From assembly GCF_019649055.1 (NCBI RefSeq), contig NW_026570414.1, forward strand, positions 62,001 to 126,000: a stretch of DNA of 64,000 nucleotides, in the 5' to 3' direction. The notes beneath the pieces were generated by a model. That model did no database searches, was not told where the DNA came from, and worked only from the letters and a program-made list of their open reading frames with translations. Positions 12,528-23,746 of this stretch are shown here, in pieces; the first letter of the stretch is position 1; the number at the start of each line of letters is the position of its first letter. The translations under genes were made by a program, and so were the position numbers. This DNA comes from Paramacrobiotus metropolitanus (Eukaryota; Tardigrada; Eutardigrada; Parachela; Macrobiotidae).

Positions 12528-13850
12528 GCGTCCGATCACTTCGGCAGCGTTATATTTCGGCCTTTCGGCCGCATGCGATCTCTTCAGCGAACGTTCATTT
12601 CGGCCGAGATTCATTTCTACCAGCACTCATTTCGGCGACCCTCAAGTTTTCTCAGATTTCGTTATGCTGCGTAGGCTTTCTTAGGCTTCTTAGGTTTTCT
12701 TAGGTTATTCTTAGGCTTCTTAGGTTTTTTCAGTTTCCTTAGGTTTCTTAGGTTTCTTGGCTTTATGTTTTCTTATGATAGGTCTTCTTATGGTTTATTT
12801 ATTTTTCTTAGGTTTTCTTCGGTTATTCTTAGGTTGTAATAGGTATTCTTAGGTCATCCATAGGTTTTCGTAGGTTATTCTTAAGTTATTCTTAGGTTTT
12901 TCTTAGGTTACTGTATTCGAAAGGTTATGGGCCCTGGTCGCGTCCGATCACTTCGGCCGCGTTACATTTCGGCCGTGGCTCACTTCGGCCGACACTCAAT
13001 TCGGCCAACGCTCATTTCGGCAACTGTGTAGACATTTCGGCCATCTTAGGTTTTTCTGGGTTTCCCACGTTTTTTGGGTTATCTAGGATTCTTAGGTTTA
13101 TTAGGGTTTCATTGGTTTCTTGGTTTTCTGAGGTATTTCTTAGGTTTCTTAGGTTTCTTAGGTTTCTTAGGTTTCTTAGGTTTCTTAGGTTTCTTAGGTT
13201 TCTAAGGTTTTGGGTTTCTTAGGTTATCTTAGATTTGTTATCGTGTCTTAGGTTTTCATAGGTTTCCTTTGATTATTATTGTTGTCGTTGAAATTCTTAG
13301 GTTATCCTTAGGTGATTCATGATAATACAGAGATTTCTTTTTATTTTTTGTTTCTTGGTGTCTTACGGTTAGGCTTTCGGTACTTTTCCTGTTGGCTTCG
13401 TGACTTCGGGTCATCAAAGGGAGACATGATGGTGACCGTAACACTGGGAAAATTGCTCACGCATATTTTGTGCAAAATGATATGAACGCGACCGTTTGCT
13501 ATCACTTTTTGATTCAACGGTTTCAAGTTTCCGACAAACTTATATCGAAAGTAACGTTTTCTTGTAAATCAAACCAAACTGAGCATCGGCCGAAATGTAC
13601 TGTGGCCGAAGTTATCGGCAGCCGAAATAAATGACGCCGAAGTGAATCACGGCCGAAGTGAATGGCGGCCGAAAAACTTTGGCCGAAATGAGCGCGGCCG
13701 AAATAAAAACGATCGAAGTGATCGGTAGCCGTCGAAACTTAGTTACATCGAAAGTAACGTTTTCTTGCTCAATTTAGACTACAATAAGCGTCGGCCGAGA
13801 TGAACGCGGCCGAAACGAAAACGTCCGAAACTTCTACACGTCCTTCTACA
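12528..13850. repeat. Foldback array 1: TTCGGCCG arms around a TTTCTTAGG loop
   Basis: The left arm comes twice (12528-12655 and 12948-13050). Both begin CGTCCGATCACTTCGGC and consist of degenerate 15-25-bp units each containing TTTCGGCC or CTTCGGCCG. The right arms (13577-13735 and 13790-13835) are built of the reverse complement, CGGCCGAA units. Between them 12665-13330 is full of TTCTTAGG variants, including about seven near-perfect TTAGGTTTC 9-mers at 13137-13206. TCGAAAGTAACGTTTTCTTG is directly repeated at 13545 and 13749. No ORF is credible. TTAGG is the arthropod telomere motif, but the 9-mer unit is not a known telomere repeat. Confidence 0.75.
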
Positions 13851-14053
13851 CGAAGTGATCTTTCTACACGACCCATTAAAAAACAATGAAGAACAGGAAT
13901 TGGACCAGGCGTAATGTAAAAGAACCGTTATTCCATGTTTACAAATTAAAATTTTAAATTCCATCATTTTCGATTTTGTTTTGATGACTTCAGACCAGTG
14001 AAAAATAAAAAACTCAAGTTGTGCGGTAAGCAGCTATTCTGGCAGTGCGTCAA

Positions 14054-14137
14054 AGGGGAGGGTTTAAGTGACCGGTGACCCCAAAATGACCGGTTTAAGT
14101 GACCGGTTTCATATTGTGGTCACCGGTCACTTAAACC
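14054..14137. repeat. Hairpin of GTGACCGG units
   Basis: GGTTTAAGTGACCGG occurs twice and is followed by its inverse, GTCACCGGTCACTTAAACC, making an imperfect hairpin directly left of foldback array 2. A fragment, CTTTAAGTGACCG, recurs at 14762 just past the array's right arm, so this unit may form the outer boundary of that array. Confidence 0.6.
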
Positions 14138-14139
14138 GG

Positions 14140-14775
14140 CACCGCGACATTTCGCCGAGATAGCCTAGTCGCAGGACATTTGTTCGCATACATTTTGTCG
14201 TAAGGCCAAACCGCCACACGACGCTTCGTCGCGGGACATTTAATTGGAAGGACATCAGGCGGCGAGACATTATTTTCATGCCGATATCATTAAGATGCCG
14301 AGACACTTTGCCACATGAGAGCCCTAAAAAACTTAAGAAAGCAGGAAACCCAGAAACCTAAGAAACATAAAAGACCTAAATAACACCTAAAGATACATAA
14401 CACCTTAAAAAACCTTAAAAATCTAAGAAACCAAAGAAACCTAAGAAACCAGAGAATACGTACATAAAAAACCTGGAAAACCTAGGCACATAAACAAACC
14501 TAGGATAACCTAGGTACATAAAAAACTTTGGAAAAATCCTGTAAACATGTGACAACTGAGCATGTCCAATCCGTTTGTGGTGAACTGTCCGTTATCAAAT
14601 GTCTTGCGTCAAAATGTCGCAAAGGTTAAATGTCTCAAAGCAACATGCCCCAAACCCAAGTGTCCCGAAATCCAGATGTCGCGCGGCAAAATGTCTTCGT
14701 GGTGAAAAGTCGCGAGCCGAAATGCCACACTCCCAATTTTCCGGGTGCAATCAAACTTGTGCTTTAAGTGACCGA
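14140..14775. repeat. Foldback array 2: GACATTT arms around a CCTAAGAAA loop
   Basis: The left arm (about 14147-14312) holds degenerate units such as CGGGACATTT, GGCGAGACATT and CCGAGACACTTTG. The right arm (about 14575-14745) holds the inverse kind: AAATGTC, CAAAATGTCGC, AAATGTCTC, AGATGTCGCGCGG. The loop (14330-14540) is rich in CCTAAGAAAC, the complement of the loop repeat in array 1. Same architecture as arrays 1 and 3 but a different arm motif. Confidence 0.65.
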
Positions 14776-17700
14776 AATATGAGAAACAGCGATGTACTTC
14801 ACAAAGCTGATGATTTGCTACCCGCAACAAATCTTTCGTAGTAATGCATAATATTGATTTATTCACAGTTCTCGGAAGCAGGTTTTAGGCTAGCAGATCT
14901 TCATTGCAGAGGAAATTTCGACATTTGATCACCTGCTTATGTCAGGTGCAATGGTGACATTTATTTAACGAAATGGTCTTTGCGAGAGAATAGACCGAAT
15001 TTTGATTACACAATACATTTTTCCACACAACCGTATAATAAGTTACATATTATTAAAATAATCTTGCTTCAGCCTGAAAGCTAGTTTCAGCCTTCAGCTT
15101 CAGCCTGCCTTTAATATGTATCAGCATCTGCACCAGTAGGCAGTAAGAATTTCTACTTTGTACACCAGCCTTGCGCTTTGATACTTACATAATATTGCTA
15201 CGAGTAATCTTGTAATAATGTTATGTAGTCGCAGGCTGGTTACTGGTTTATACTACGCTAAATAATACTAGTAGCTGTCATTAGTGAGTACTGAGTAGGA
15301 GTACGTACTTGCAACAATGTGGGAAGTTGCGTTTTGGAAACATGAACTGTCTGCACAGTCTACATTAAAGAATGATAATAATTATTAGTACTTAACCTTT
15401 TGATGCTAAGCAATATTAGTATAAGTAAGTTGCGATATTTAATTTCGAAGCCGTTACACTGTGGGATGTGCTGCTGTTGATGTTTTACTGTAAATAGAAT
15501 CAACTTGAAATATCTCCCAACGTTTGCGATCTTATGAACTCCATCGTTTATTTCAACACGGCTTTTTCGACTTCTTGCAGTAGAAAATGATCCGTAGAGC
15601 GGTAGAGTCATTTAGTTGTCTTAGCCATTTGTGACCATTTTTACCCCTTCCTGTACGAACAGCGACGCTATCTCTGTGATTTTATTCCGCCATTGTAAAG
15701 GATATTAAAACTGGTGTATTATGAACCGCAGAACTGTTGTACTGATCGTGCTGCTAATTGCGTACTGTAGTACTCGAGACTCTTACTCCGTCCATGCTCT
15801 CAATTTGCCACGCCTTCGCTTCGGAAGAGATAGCTTTTCCACTGTTTTGGATATTACCGAGCCTAAATACTGCTGGGTGTATCGTGATGAGCATTTCCTT
15901 GATGGATCTTTTCGTGATAGGATCATCATAGGTATGATTTAAAGTCTTCTCCGCAAAACAACTGGATGAAAGTTTATGTGATGACCTTTGCGTACGACTT
16001 ATTGTATTTTTGCGCGCAGATGGAGGCTTTGGCTTATGCATGAACGACACCGAGCTTGCGACTCGTTGTGCCAGTCTTGGACAGAACCACACCAAAGAAA
16101 ATATAAAATGTGAAATCTGTGATGTTCGCTCGGAGTCGTGCTGCTATGGCAGACCCATTCTCTGGCCAAACACCCGCGAGAATTTCATGAGCTCTGCGTT
16201 AGACAGTACGTGACCGCTTTGCCACATTTACACTAACAAATTTATTTAAACTGAAAATTTTGAAAAGTCACAACTATAAATAACGTTAGAGTAAAAATCT
16301 TTAGATATAGGTAAAACATGCGCACAAGACGCAACTAGTATGGCTTCTTTACTGTGCTATTGGTCCAGAACTGGAACCGCCCACGAGCTGTTGCATATCG
16401 CCACCGTTCACACCGCCGCCACCCCCACCCCCGTCGCCGCCCACTGTTCCTCCGGAGCCTCCCACTCTTACCCCAAAAACCACCACCGAGAAAACTACAA
16501 GCACACCAACACCATTCACGGGCACTACAACCCCAACTCTAACCCCGACGCTAACTCCACCGACCACATCTTCGCCGGGAACGACCACCACATCCATAAC
16601 GCCTCCGAGTACATCCACCACTACGAATTCAACAGCGACCACTGGGACATTCACTCCACCAATATGGTCGTCGACGACATCTTGGTGGCCCACGACCACT
16701 CCTCCCACGCCAAACACGACCCTGACAACGCCATACCCTCCAACCAACACGACTACAACGCCACCATCACCACCGCCACCACCGTGTAATACAACCTCTA
16801 CCACCACTTCGCCTCCGCCCAACATTACCACAACAGCCACTCCACCACCCATTACCGTACCTACGGGCTCCACCACACCGTCGTTACCACCCACCACCGG
16901 GACGGGTACATACCCACCACCTAGCCGCTCTTCGACACCGTCGATTCAAGCACTACTGAAGCGGGACTTATCCACCCGCAACACGACCACACCGTCGTTG
17001 CCACCACCGGAACGGGGACATATCCTCCACCTGGCAAAACCGACACCGCCGCCTCTGGTACCACTGGAACGGGAACCTATCCGCCACCCATCTACAGCAC
17101 GGCACCACCGGTTCCTCTACCACCGGAACGGGTACATATCCACCCCTAACAACACCATGACACCGCCAGCTCCAGTACCACCGGGACGGGAACCTATCCG
17201 CCACCCATCTACACCACGACACCACCGGTTCCTCTACCACCGGAACGGGACATATCCACCCCTAACAACACCATGACACCGCCAGCTCAAGTACCACCGG
17301 AGCGGAACGTATCCGCCACCCATTTACACCCGACACCACCGGTTCCTCTACCACGGGACGGGACATACCTGCCACCTAACAATGCCACCACACAGTCGAC
17401 TACATCTACCACTGGAGCGCCACCTAAGACCATAACGCCCCCGTCACCAAGCCACCACCGAGACGGTGCCATCCCGTCGTCAACGCCGTCAATCCGCCAC
17501 CAGCAGTAACCATAACCCCAACCACGACCACACGTATTACCACCTCCACCAATGTTCCTCCGCCAGCCACTACACCGAACACCACCGCCCCGCCCTGTGA
17601 CGACAGTGTTCCTAATCCACCCTTGCCGCTGTATCCGAGATGCGGTGTCGTACTGGACCCGACATACGCCACCCCCGACTGCTTTCTTGTTGACATCGGC

Positions 17701-17954
17701 TTCTATGTGACACCTTCCTGTAATCCCTTCGAAGCCCAGCGCTGGAAGAGGAACGGAAACAGCCATGTCGGCGTAATAATCAACGACACCGCTGTATTAA
17801 CGGTCGCCAGTGGTCTGTAAGTCCCACTTTTGTAATTTTGTTTGAAGCGAATACAGCACGAGGCGGATTAACACTGCTGAGCTCCAGTCTCGTCATACCG
17901 TTTGTGCAGGAGCGGTATGATTTTATCGATATACTTTGGGTAAACCGGACTTTT

Positions 17955-18010
17955 GACCCTATCGTAATAGCAATGATTCGGCCGAATCATTCCTAATTAC
18001 GATAGGGTTC
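17955..18010. repeat. Near-perfect palindrome in intron 3
   Basis: CCCTATCGTAATAGCAATG, then ATTCGG meeting CCGAAT at the centre, then the inverse (TACGATAGGG), giving arms of about 27 bp with essentially no loop. It lies just after the stalk exon of the left pseudo-protease gene. Confidence 0.75.
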
Positions 18011-18224
18011 GAAAAATAAATAACCGATGCGTGATTATCAACGACACCGCTGTCTTGACGATTGTCAGTGGCTGCAGTTAAAAACTTTTAACCGATGACT
18101 AGTTCTGATCTAAAGTTATATTTTGCCGCGACCTTTCGGCTACAATTTTAGGCATCTTGTGGTTGAGCTTATCGGCACTATGTTGATTAAAATTCGACGT
18201 CGGCAGCTCGGCGTCGACGAGGGC

Positions 18225-18345
18225 TATAAAACCTAAGAAGTATAAGAAGACCTGAGAAAATCTAAGATTCTCTTAAAACCCTAAGAATCTAAGAAACCCT
18301 AGGCAAATTAAGGAAGGAAAGACCTAAGAAAACCACTACTTATGT
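18225..18345. repeat. CCTAAGAAA-type low-complexity repeat in intron 3
   Basis: A run of CCTAAGAA / TCTAAGAAACCC variants, the same degenerate word that fills the loops of the foldback arrays. Opposed degenerate arms are not evident here, so it may be a remnant of such an array. Confidence 0.5.
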
Positions 18346-19754
18346 AGTTGAACACTTGAACTGATTATTTCATACAGACGCGATCCCAAAACCCGCAAAG
18401 CTATGGCCAACATCGCGGTTCGCGCCACCTCCGGCTCAGCAGAAATAGAGGCCCAGTATATTCTGGCCAAGCGGATGTTCTTCCAGGACGATCACCTCCG
18501 CGCCACCAACCGCTACCCGAACCGTCTTTTCGTCCTCCTGGAACTGGAGCAACCTATCAACATGGAGCGCGCCTGTCCAGTGTGTTTCTCCGATCGGCGT
18601 CAGGATAAGCCGCTCTCGGACAGCAATTCCTACGATAACCGCGCCTATCTTGGAGAGTGTACGATGTACGGACGCTACAAGGTGCCTTGGAGCTGGCTGT
18701 TAACAGGGGAGGGCCTACAGTTGCGGCCTGTGGGTGTACCGGCGGCCCCTTGGGATATTCGGACCTGCACCGACACACATACGGATATTGCTCAAAAAGA
18801 TCACCCGCGCTATCTGCGTGGACCGTCACTGACGGGTTTCTGTGCTGGTGGACCTACACAGGCGCCGTTTTGTCTTGTAAGTACAACATGTATGGCTTCC
18901 TGGTGTGTGTTTTTGTACTGATAGACTTTTGTATTTCTAGGCGGACACGGGAGCACCATTGTAACTTATTTGTAAGTAAGAATTATAGCAACTCACTTTA
19001 CGACATATAAAAACCGAAAGAAATTCGAAATAGTCTAAACAAATTTATAAAAACAACAAAAAAATATTAAAGAAGGTAAGAGAACAGCTTGCTTGCAAAC
19101 TGGATAGAGATGGCATGTCGCTACGTTATCAAAATTTTAACAGAGAAACCTGTAAACAGAGATGTTTTACAGGCTTATTCCCACAAATGATTGCAGATGC
19201 ATTAAGTAAATCTTGCATTACGACAACCTCAATTAAGCTGTTGCACTGCAGAACGTGCCGGGATAACGCCACGCCTGCCAGCGCATTTAGCTAGTCTATC
19301 TGTACAAGTCGATTCGGCATGCTACGGTAAGCTCGTATTGAAGTCAACAATTAAGTTCGCTCTTTGTAAAGTGCGTTTGCGTAAATCGTGTCTGGTATAT
19401 GAAAATTTAAATAATTGCTTTTCGTGGTTTGCAAATAATAAAGCAAATTACGGAGCAATTATCGAAGATGTTATCTACACACCCACCCTCCGCCGGATAC
19501 CAACGGTGACCGATGGCAACGCCACGAGTATTCAAGAGAAACCGTGCATATGGTTGGCGTGGTGAACAGGGTAGGTCGCGCTGTGTCTGGTCGAACACTA
19601 GCGGTCGAAATTCGAAGTTAAAGTGTGTACAAATACTGGTAATAAAAATTTGCTTCGCAGAGTTTGCCTCTGTCGCCTCTAATCGGACATGTTCCTCCGC
19701 CGAACATGTCCGAATACCCTACCTAGTCGTATTGTGATAATGTCCTTGGTCCTC

Positions 19755-20470
19755 TTTTGCCATTTCACCCCCACGTTGGTAAGTTGCTGGACCCGTCACA
19801 CAACCCAAGTCTAGCTGCATAGGTTACTGCAACCCGCCTTCCGGCACCCGTCCAAACAATCCAATGGATAGGACCCCATGGGAACCATGTCGGCGTGAAT
19901 ATTAGCGTCACCGAGTTTGACGGTTTCCATCGGAGAAAGGTAAGCCCGGCGATGCCACTTTCCCTGCACCGGCTAACATTGTAAAGTAACTTATGCGACC
20001 AGATTGTATAATAGAGGGCCAGAAGGAAAAGTCCGAGCCGGACCTACCCGTCAATGACCTCCTGATTGCCGGTAGACACCGTGACGCGCTAAACCAACTA
20101 CCAATTTGTCTTCCTGTCTGAAGCAGCCCATCAACATACCACGTACTCGAACGGCACCGACTGTCTCTCCTGAAATGCCGGCTAGAATCAAACCGCCCCT
20201 ACACTGGAGAGTGCAGAACCGTACAAGTGGCTCGGCACTACGTGTCATGGTGGCTAGAAAGTATAACGCGACGGGTTATTCCGCAAGCGCCAAGGGTGTC
20301 CGCTTGTGTTCCGATAAGCATACGGAAGCTGCTCAACCGGTGCATCAAGCTATCACGGGCCTTTACTTACAGGAATTTGTGTCGTTTGACCCTCATGAGG
20401 TGCAACACTTTGTCGGACAGGGCCTTTTAAGCCAGCCAGTTTTCAGTGTAGGCGCTAAAGTGCTTACGAG
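19755..20470 (+). pseudogene. Second relic of a pseudo-protease gene
   Basis: 19757-19940 aligns with the end of the stalk exon of the pseudo-protease family (a GxLLDPSHN stretch, then GNHVGV for the SHVGVIIN strand). 20010-20420 aligns with exon 4, including DKHTEAAQPVHQ opposite DKHTELTQPLHA of the 45-kb gene. There are many stops and frameshifts. It lies directly after the 15.7-kb gene in the same orientation. The segment from 20336 on is repeated at 1-431 and 1892-2020. Confidence 0.75.
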
Positions 20471-22601
20471 CTAAGCGGGTGTGCATTCAAGTTCCGAGTC
20501 AGATAGTTTCGGCTCGGTCCGCTTTTACTGGCACTTTTTAGCTACAGGATTTCCATTCGGTATGTTTTCGAGGCAGAAGTTTTCGCTGCCATGTGTTTCG
20601 GGCCTTTTGTCGAATGCTTCTCAGCCGGATGTTTTCCCGAAACGTTCCTGTTAGGTTACTGCTTTTGGTGGAAGCAAGCCCTTTTGTAGAAGCATGATAC
20701 TGAACGTGGTTTGCAGCACCCAGTTATGCCGATATGTTCATGAAGCCAGATTCGTGCCAGATTAGTGCCTTGGCGCTCGTGCCAGATTGGAGCCTTTAGT
20801 CGGGCGTTTTTCGAGTGCGGCTGGAAGTCGGAAATTTTGTCGGATAGGCTTTCTCAGTCTAAGCGGGCGGAATTTAGTTGCTATAAATATGTACTATCGT
20901 GACCCTGCCCTACGGCACTCTGTTTTGGCTGTTCTCAATTTCTTGCGTACACTTTGAGTGCACGGAAATTTTTCAGGGACTCCGGAAACAAAATAAAAGT
21001 GATATGATGCAAGAGTTGATCACCTTCAGATGCCGGTATTGCTGCAGCCAGTATTATGCACTGTATATCAAGTGGCAAGCACAAAACTTTCGAGCAAAAC
21101 TGGCACTATGTACGGTATTACACTATCTGTATATGTCTGCTGAAAAAACGATGACCTACAGTGTATGAATAATAAATGGTACAGATATGGAGAAATGTGG
21201 TCACTGCTCTGGTGGCATGGCTTCCGGGACTTTGTGGACGCAAACAGAAAATTTAACTAAAGCCTAGTTCCAAAGGCAGTGGGAATAGCGAAAAGATGGC
21301 GAGAGGTTGTTAGAATAGCCAAAATGCTGCGAGTCCACCTAAAATATATTAAATTCCGTGATTCGGTTGATGCCGAACATTACAATAATTGTCAGTTAAC
21401 TCGATCGTTCGTGTGCATTGCCATTTGGCACCACAGTACCAATAATCTTCGTTCAGTAATATCAGAAACAGCCAAGACAAAAAAACCAGTTTTTAGATTT
21501 CTAAAAATAAGTACAAAATTCAGAGAAAGGCCGCAATGAAAGGGTATGGGATCGAACTGTCAAGAATGCAGTAAAACACTTCCATGCAGCGCAGCAATCT
21601 CTAGAAACAAGTTTCTTCTTGAGAGAAAGTGTTTTTTACTTTTCTCAAATGCACGTCCAGCGTTGTGCTACTTCAGCAAATCCGATCTGGCACCTCTCAT
21701 GAACAAAAGTAAGCGTGGAAGCTGCCGCTACCGGCTGAATACATATGTACCGTACTTGGTTTTGATGCAATGTTTGTTCTACGTAATTCTCTATAGTAGG
21801 TTCACCCGCTTCATGGGGTAAAGTGGTAATGTCTTGGTATCAATGAAAACAAGTGAAAGCGCATTTGGTACGTTTCTGGTTCTGTGGTGGTTATGCGTGG
21901 GTTACCTGGTTCATAAGATAAGAGTGATAGCGTGACCACTCGTGCGCACGTGGGAATGTAAGAGTGCGGTTGATTCACTTGTCATGCTGTGTAATTGCTT
22001 AGGTTTATTACAGAGAATGACAATTCATAGCTTTAACAAAATCTGAAACAGTGACCTAACGTTCACTGTTTCAGAAAGTTGATAGGTTGTTACTGTTTCG
22101 GAAAGAAAGTTGTTCACTGTTTCAGAAAGGTGATTACTGTTTCCGAAAATCGATAGATTAACTTGTAATTGCTTAATTCTGTGGTTGGGGTTGTACAAAA
22201 GTAAGTTCAATTTATTCCGTTTAATTTGCGTATTTAATGATGCACGCTACAGTATGTATTCCAGACAGATGTAATTTGAAGGTAACCTTGAAACTTGGTT
22301 GGATCGTTCCCGGCATCGTGCCCGCACGATTCTGATCGGACGTATCCAAAAACAAAAGTCTTGATTTTGGCAATAGAGATCTCCAGACTGTGGGGAGGCC
22401 GCGCGTAGTATCGATCTTTTTCTTAATAAAGAAGCTTAACGGCGACATTCTCCCTCTTTCTTAAATTTAGGAGTAAAGTATGGCTTTTCTTACCTCAACA
22501 TTTACTATCCAAGTATACCGAACTGAGGTACATTTGATCTTTCATCAAGTAATGGTGATTATCATTTTTTTTAAATATTGGAAGATATATACACCTGAGT
22601 A
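20471..22601. other. Intergenic, no supported gene
   Basis: 20471-20890 is the shared 3' flank also found at the left edge of the window. 20890-22020 has several short ORFs of 60-90 codons with no recognisable product or paralogue. 22040-22150 holds four tandem variants of CACTGTTTCAGAAAGTTG, a single-arm degenerate motif array resembling an arm of the foldback arrays. Confidence 0.5.
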
Positions 22602-23533
22602 ACACCTCGTTCACGCCAAGTTGGCGGTGCGTCATTTTAATTTTCTGCCGAATCGTGAGGCGCATGCTTTGCTTATCTTCTTAAAATTTTAGTGCAGTTT
22701 TCTTTCTGCGCATTTTGTTGAGCAAAAACGTTATCGATTTTCGGTAGCAGTGTCGCGAGAAACACCTTCCTACGCGAAGGCACCGATGGAACAAGTCATG
22801 GCAGTGCTGAAACACAATTTAATTCAGCCAGAAATTCAGGAAAGACTTTAGGCGCTTGAAATTAAGGTCAGTTTGGGGACCCCACGAAAGTGCTTCGTAA
22901 ATAAGAACTAAAAGTCAACGGCTAGACCAGACCTGCAAAACGCCTAGGGAGCGAAATCGTTTTTTCGCCTAAACAAAGCGCTAGTGGAAAAAAGGGATGG
23001 TGTCAACTGAGAACTGTTTCAATGGAGGGTCGCGCGCCTATGGTGAGGAGTGTAGTGAAAAATTATCGCCCAACACCTTGTGAATTTGATTTTGTGGTGC
23101 GAGGTCAAGGAGGACTTCCACGGCTGTATGGTGACCTCGCGAAGGAGGTCGTCCTACAGTTTGGCCACGCCCACCGTTGTACCGGTGCCCTGACCCAGGA
23201 GTGACATCAAGTTAATGGTGTTCGGTGCACCCCAAAGGGCCATTGTATGGCCAAGTCAATAGTCTCAGCGTTCGTGGGCTGCGTCATAAACGGAAAATTA
23301 AAACGAATTTTATGTCGGAGGGAGGAAACCGGAATAGCTGGACTGCAGCGCATTTTTGAAGTGGTCTCCTCTAGTGGTAAAATTCCTGTAATTCTAAACA
23401 AGCACAAATCCTTGGAACCTCAGTTGCAAATGGTGTTGGATAGATTCATTGAAAACATAAAAGTAAATTTATAGACTAGTGGTTCGTGGGAATTTTTTAA
23501 ATAGACACCGCCAACTTGGCGCGAACGAGGTGT
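22602..23533. mobile_element. 932-bp TIR element (ACACCTCGTTC ends)
   Basis: Terminal inverted repeats of about 27 bp start ACACCTCGTTCACGCCAAG at 22602 and are closed by their inverse ending at 23533. The interior has short broken ORFs (for example around 22785-22915 and 23247-23474) that could be transposase remains, but I do not recognise a family. A clean target duplication could not be assigned. Confidence 0.65.
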
Positions 23534-23746
23534 ATATGGAATGGACACCACATTTACCTGCAGCCAATACGGAAGTCACGCGTGTAGAACTGTGAAACCA
23601 TCAAGCATAATATGTACTTCCGCGAGGTCTCTTCTCATAGCAACCATGCTTTTTTTATGGAAGAGTGCAAATGAAACGGTAAGTACAGTACCTTTGACTC
23701 GTAACACTCCGCACAATTCTGCTTGTCTCTAACCCTGGGTGCGGCA

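Larger units (their letters stand above)
15721..19565 (+). pseudogene. Mucin-stalked pseudo-protease, frameshifted (left copy)
   Basis: Exons by alignment with the intact copy at 45043: 15721-15931 (signal peptide MNRRTVVLIVLLIAYC), 16020-16205 (Cys-rich module with CEIC and CCYG), 16369-17816 (Thr/Pro stalk and start of the protease fold), 18378-18876, microexon 18941-18960, 19252-19326, 19444-19565. The catalytic positions are lost: His57 to Ser (LTVASG), Asp102 to Leu, Ser195 to Thr (ADTGAPL). The stalk exon starts in one frame and ends in another, first slipping near 16945, and the sixth exon is 1 nt out of frame with a stop, so no full-length product is expected unless these are assembly errors. 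Upstream sequence (15400-15550) resembles that before the 45-kb copy, so the duplication included the promoter. Confidence 0.75.

Noticed and set aside
13137-13206. TTAGGTTTC tandem run as an internal arthropod-type telomere
   Set aside because: The unit is a 9-mer, not TTAGG, degenerates on both sides, and forms the loop of a foldback array.
16349-17510. Separate His-rich and Arg-rich proteins in alternative frames of the stalk region
   Set aside because: They are out-of-frame readings of the Thr/Pro minisatellite, as shown by comparison with the intact copy.
21546-21821. 91-codon ORF in the gene-poor region
   Set aside because: No homologue in the window, no recognisable domain, and a length expected by chance.
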